A DNA stretch of 64,000 nt from Rotaria socialis (Eukaryota; Rotifera; Eurotatoria; Philodinida; Philodinidae). The translations under genes and the position numbers were made by a program. The notes under the pieces are model-generated. The model saw nothing but the letters and a program-made list of their open reading frames with translations, was not told where the DNA came from and ran no database searches. Shown here piece after piece: positions 60,541 to 64,000 of this stretch. Position 1 is the stretch's first letter. Every line of letters starts with the position of its first letter. The stretch lies in the NCBI GenBank assembly GCA_905331475.1, contig CAJNYU010000325.1:62001-126000 (forward strand), in the 5' to 3' direction.

Positions 60541-63500
60541 GTCCCACAATTTGCTGCTTTGTTATCCAATTTCGTTCTTGTTACACCAGGCTCTTGCTTT
60601 AATACACGCTTTCATGTGGTTCATGATTCCCTGAGGTTTAAACTTTTTGACACAACCAGGGCACTTGCATTGATTATTGCTGACTTTCATTAACAGTTGT
60701 GTCACTTTTCAGTGTACCATTCCCTGTGCTACTGCCCGTTCTTTTGCTCTCCGTCTCACTGCTCGTTGTTTATATTTAGATACAATTTCTTTGATGTTGT
60801 TATGTACTGCCTTAGTTTGTACATTTCTGTTAATTGCATTTCGCCATCTATTTCTATTCTGGGTTAGACTTCTCCAGTTTCCAATTTGAAGTGTATCGAT
60901 ATCGAGCATGACTTTATTCTCCCACCTTTTCCGTATTCCAATACTATGCGACCTTTTTTCGTCATGAAACCATGATTTTTTTTGTTAGTGGTGCTTCATT
61001 GTCATTGTTTACAATTCTATTCGCGTGGCCGAATCATCTCAGTCAGTTTCTACGCATGTTGTCTTCGATCGATGGTTATTCAGTGATTTTCAGTAGTTTG
61101 CCATTTGACACTCTATCACCTAAGTTTACTCCTATATGATTGTGCATACACATCTGGTATAAAAACTTGTTATTCTACGCTCTTGAGTTGTTGTAAGCGA
61201 TCAAACTTCGCTTCCATATAATAACCACTGGAAGCACACATAATCTGAAAATACGGAGTCTTACTACTATGGAAACCGATTTTTTTTGTGCCAGATTAAA
61301 TATTGTAGCGTATTAAATGCTCTGGCAGATTTCACTAGACGAATTTCTAGCTCTGTATCTTGTCGTTGGTCTATGGTAATAGTGCATCCTAACTATGTGA
61401 AAGGGTCAACTGTTTTAATCTTTTAATTTCGAATATTTATATCGATGTTAGGATGGTCCACTTTTTATCCTTTCAAAACCTTTCCATGTTGATCTTTCTT
61501 GAGTTATTGCAATGTCATAATGCATGTTTTCTTAAAGCTCATCGTTAAACCAAATTTTTGTGTGATTTTTTCAAACGATCTTATAAGTTTCTCAAGATCA
61601 TCAGTAGTTTCACACATTGCAACCAAATCGTCTGCATATAGAAGACCCAAGGCATTAAAGTTTTCGTATTTTTCACGACATCCATGAAAGAAATCATTAC
61701 TACCATACGAGAATTTTACACCAGCAACACTAGCCTCTTCAATAACTTTTCTAATGACAAAATCAAATAGAATATTGAATAGCATTGAAGATGATATTCA
61801 ACCTTGCATGACTTCTGTTTCTATGTCGAAACAGTCTGATAGTTTCCCATTAATTTTTACTATTGCTTTTGAATCCTTATATAGCATTCGTAGCAGATTG
61901 ATCCGTTTTTCAGAAATGCCATAGCTTTGACATATTCTCCACAACAGTTCACGATTGATTGAGTCGTAAGCCTTTGCAATATCAATGAAGCACATAAACA
62001 AAGGTTTATTGAACTCTCTTCTTCTTTCCATAGTCATTTTCAATGTGAATATTTGATCAATGGTTGATTTGTTCAATCGAAAACCAGATTGTATTTTTAC
62101 TAATCGTTCATCAATCGGATTTTGAATACGGTTGAGAATGATACGAGAGAGTATTTTGCCAGTAATACTCAGCAACAAGATACCTCTGTAATTGTCACAC
62201 AGCTTGTTGTCTCCTTTATTCTTATATAGTCTAACTAGAGTGGCTGAGCTTCATTTCTTCACCACCTGTTCATTCTTTCACACATCAGCGAACATTTTGT
62301 GCAGCCATTTAATCACTGGCTCACCGCCAGCTTTTAGAATATCAGCTGTCACCTCTTCAAAAGAAGGTTGCGCGTTCTGTCGTTCCAAGTCCAACCTTGA
62401 TGCTATTGTTATTTGAACCTCATTTATTACACAGGGATCAACAGTTGAATAAGCATTCAACAATTCACAAAAATACTCGCGCCAATGTTCCAATTGATCG
62501 GTCGAGCTCACGAGTAATTTGACATTTTTATCTTCAATTGGTATATTTTCCAGTCTTTTAATTCCTCCTTTAAGTCGTCTTATGATCGAGAATACAGTTG
62601 CAGGATCGTTGCTTTTGGTGGACTTTTCTATACCCTCACATACTTCGCCCCAATATTCTTCTTGACGATGTTCAATCTTCGCCTTGGCTAATTTTCGAAG
62701 ATGCTTGTATTTGTTTCTATACACAGCTTCTAAACTTGTGCCGCGATGGTTCTGCCATTCAAGGAATGTTATCGGTGTTTTATCTATGATTCTGAACATT
62801 TCATCTGTAAGCCATTCTTTTCTTTAAGATGTGATACAAACGATTCATATTTCTCATCAATGATAATTGTATCGATATTTGCATCATCAGCCATTTCACG
62901 AAGATCTTTTTGAAATGCTTCTACTAGTTTCTCATCGTTTTGTTTTGCAGCATCGACACTTGTTTTCTTTTATAAGGCACACTTCCTTCTACTTTTCAAA
63001 TGAATTTTGATTTTGATACGCATCAAATGATGGTCCGTTTCTATATCATCTGAAGCTCTTCTATACATTCGAACGTCTTCAACGCTCGATCTAAACTTCT
63101 TGTTCACTAACGTGTAATCAATCATGTGCTATATCTTGTTGCCTGGATGCATCCAAGAGGTTTGATGAGGTAATTTATGTTGGATGAATGTATTTGATAC
63201 GATGATGTTGATGTCAGTTGTTGTTGATTTCCATCCAATCTGGCATTTAAATCACCCATAATGATAAACATATAATTTGTAGACACGTTGCTTATGGTAT
63301 CTTGTAGATCAGAATAAAATTTATCAGTGTCATTTGCCATTTGTTTCGTCGATGGATTAACCGGAGAATAAACAGATAATACCGTAACGTCAATTGGTGT
63401 GCGCTTCAATCTAATTTTGATAATTAGTTCAATAACTGCTTCCCATTCATACCCTGAATCTTTCAATACCTTTGTGGCAATAAGATCAAGGCAGATAGCC

Positions 63501-63720
63501 ACATCGTGTGCTTTTCTGGTTTTATTATCACTTGATACAACATAATAGACTATTGTATAATCATTTACAAATTTCTTCCAGGAATCGCACATACAAGTTT
63601 CACTTAACGCAGCTACTTGTATCCGGTATTGTTTCCCACATAATCGAACATTCCATCCACGAAATATACGTTTTTTTTATGCGTTCACACACTTCGTTTG
63701 TTTCTTTTCGTTAGCAAGAT
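60540..63720 (-). mobile_element. Degenerate non-LTR retrotransposon (APE endonuclease plus reverse transcriptase)
   Basis: On the minus strand, from high to low coordinate: an APE-type endonuclease (RIFRGWNVRLCGKQYRI, VAALSETCM, MGDLNARLDG at 63.7-63.1 kb), a linker with EEYWGEVCEGIEK (62.8-62.3 kb), reverse transcriptase fingers and palm (LLSITGKILSRIILNRI, SGFRLNKSTIDQIFTL, CFIDIAKAYDSIN at 62.2-61.8 kb), the YADD site (LGLLYADDLVA near 61.63 kb), a basic NRNRWRNAI block near 60.85 kb and a C-terminal CxxC-H-C finger (CPGCVKKFKPQGIMNHMKAC) near 60.6 kb. Stops and frame shifts occur between blocks, including just after EVMQG, so it is dead. The blocks resemble RTE-like or CR1-like elements; I cannot assign the clade. 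Confidence 0.8.
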
Positions 63721-63727
63721 TTGTTTA

Positions 63728-63806
63728 ATGTTCAGCTGGTAGGTTGCTAGCCTAAAAATCAGACCGTTGGCTACCGACAGCCCAGGTTCGCCTCCTACCG
63801 CTCTAA
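63728..63806 (+). promoter_or_regulatory. tRNA-like pol III promoter (possible SINE head)
   Basis: GTTCAGCTGGTAGG (63730-63743) resembles a tRNA A box and GGTTCGCCTCC (63785-63795) a B box, about 42 bp apart. Stem pairing is poor, so I do not call a functional tRNA. It lies next to the 5' side of the retrotransposon relic and could be a tRNA-derived SINE or part of its leader. Confidence 0.4.
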
Positions 63807-64000
63807 ATAACAGCAGGTCCTTCTAGAAGTTCGAAAACTCCTCCAGCATGATAATAAAGTACACCAATAGCTATGAAAGTTTCTCACACAACCAACATAG
63901 ATATGAGAATTATTTCTGTACAGTGTTGACTAATATTTTAGACAATATTTGATATTTGGATAATAGATATCATGTTAAATTTTATGTAAGAATGGGGTTA

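Noticed and set aside
63728..63806. Functional tRNA gene
   Set aside because: A and B boxes are approximate but acceptor and anticodon stems do not pair well.
1..64000. CRISPR arrays, operons, ribosome binding sites, bdelloid telomere repeats (TGTGGG arrays)
   Set aside because: None found; intron-bearing eukaryotic genes throughout and no repeat-spacer arrays.

Overview
The window looks like nuclear DNA of a bdelloid rotifer (Rotaria or Adineta type). It is AT-rich. Genes are split by short GT-AG introns of about 45-60 bp, with a few longer ones. The gene mix also fits that group: metazoan families (ABCA transporter, nocturnin, cytochrome P450, IAP, 7TM receptor) sit beside genes of probable foreign origin (intronless glycoside hydrolase, RTA1-like membrane protein, Rnl2-type RNA ligase) and many decayed DNA transposons. 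Species assignment is inference. All gene models were read by eye from splice sites and codon phase.

Layout. 1-2.1 kb: 5' half of an ABCA-type transporter (minus strand, leaving the left edge). 5.1 kb: small hAT-like MITE. 5.6-6.7 kb: nocturnin-like exonuclease/phosphatase gene (minus). 9.1-11.6 kb: complete four-exon P450 (minus). 14.1-21.4 kb: one six-exon gene (minus), with every junction in phase, predicting 2204 residues: ankyrin repeats, coiled coil, DEAH-type helicase with C-terminal helicase region, poly(A)-polymerase/CCA-type nucleotidyltransferase head, and PARP catalytic domain. This is the most striking object here. 24-25.3 kb: RT scrap and a dead endonuclease/exonuclease/phosphatase gene. 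26-27.3 kb: intronless secreted GH5-like enzyme. 27.5-30.3 kb: Tc1-like transposon broken by a MITE, a hairpin cluster and a CpG-rich block. 32-43 kb: a tandem family of single-pass membrane proteins with Thr-rich stalks and microexons, interleaved with MITEs and a fold-back hAT-like element. 43.6-44.7 kb: decayed 7TM receptor. 45.9-46.6 kb: R-S-ExE ADP-ribosyltransferase. 50.9-52 kb: papain-fold peptidase. 54.6-55.8 kb: RTA1-like gene interrupted by a 435-bp palindrome; its removal at a TA restores the frame. 56-57.1 kb: Rnl2-type RNA ligase. 58.3-60.2 kb: three-BIR plus RING IAP. 60.5-63.7 kb: degenerate non-LTR retrotransposon with a tRNA-like promoter sequence just beyond its 5' side.

How the genes relate. 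There are no operons. A recurring theme is RNA-end and nucleotide chemistry: a helicase/nucleotidyltransferase/PARP fusion, an RNA ligase, a second ADP-ribosyltransferase and nocturnin. This would suit an organism that repairs RNA and DNA after desiccation or fights parasites, but co-function is only inference. Long stretches (2.1-5.1, 6.7-9.1, 11.6-14.1, 21.4-24.1, 30.3-32.2, 46.6-50.9 and 52-54.6 kb) hold no gene I can support. Ambiguous bases lie at 22843, 28774-28783, 41385 and 55147; the last three sit inside repeats and mark assembly trouble.
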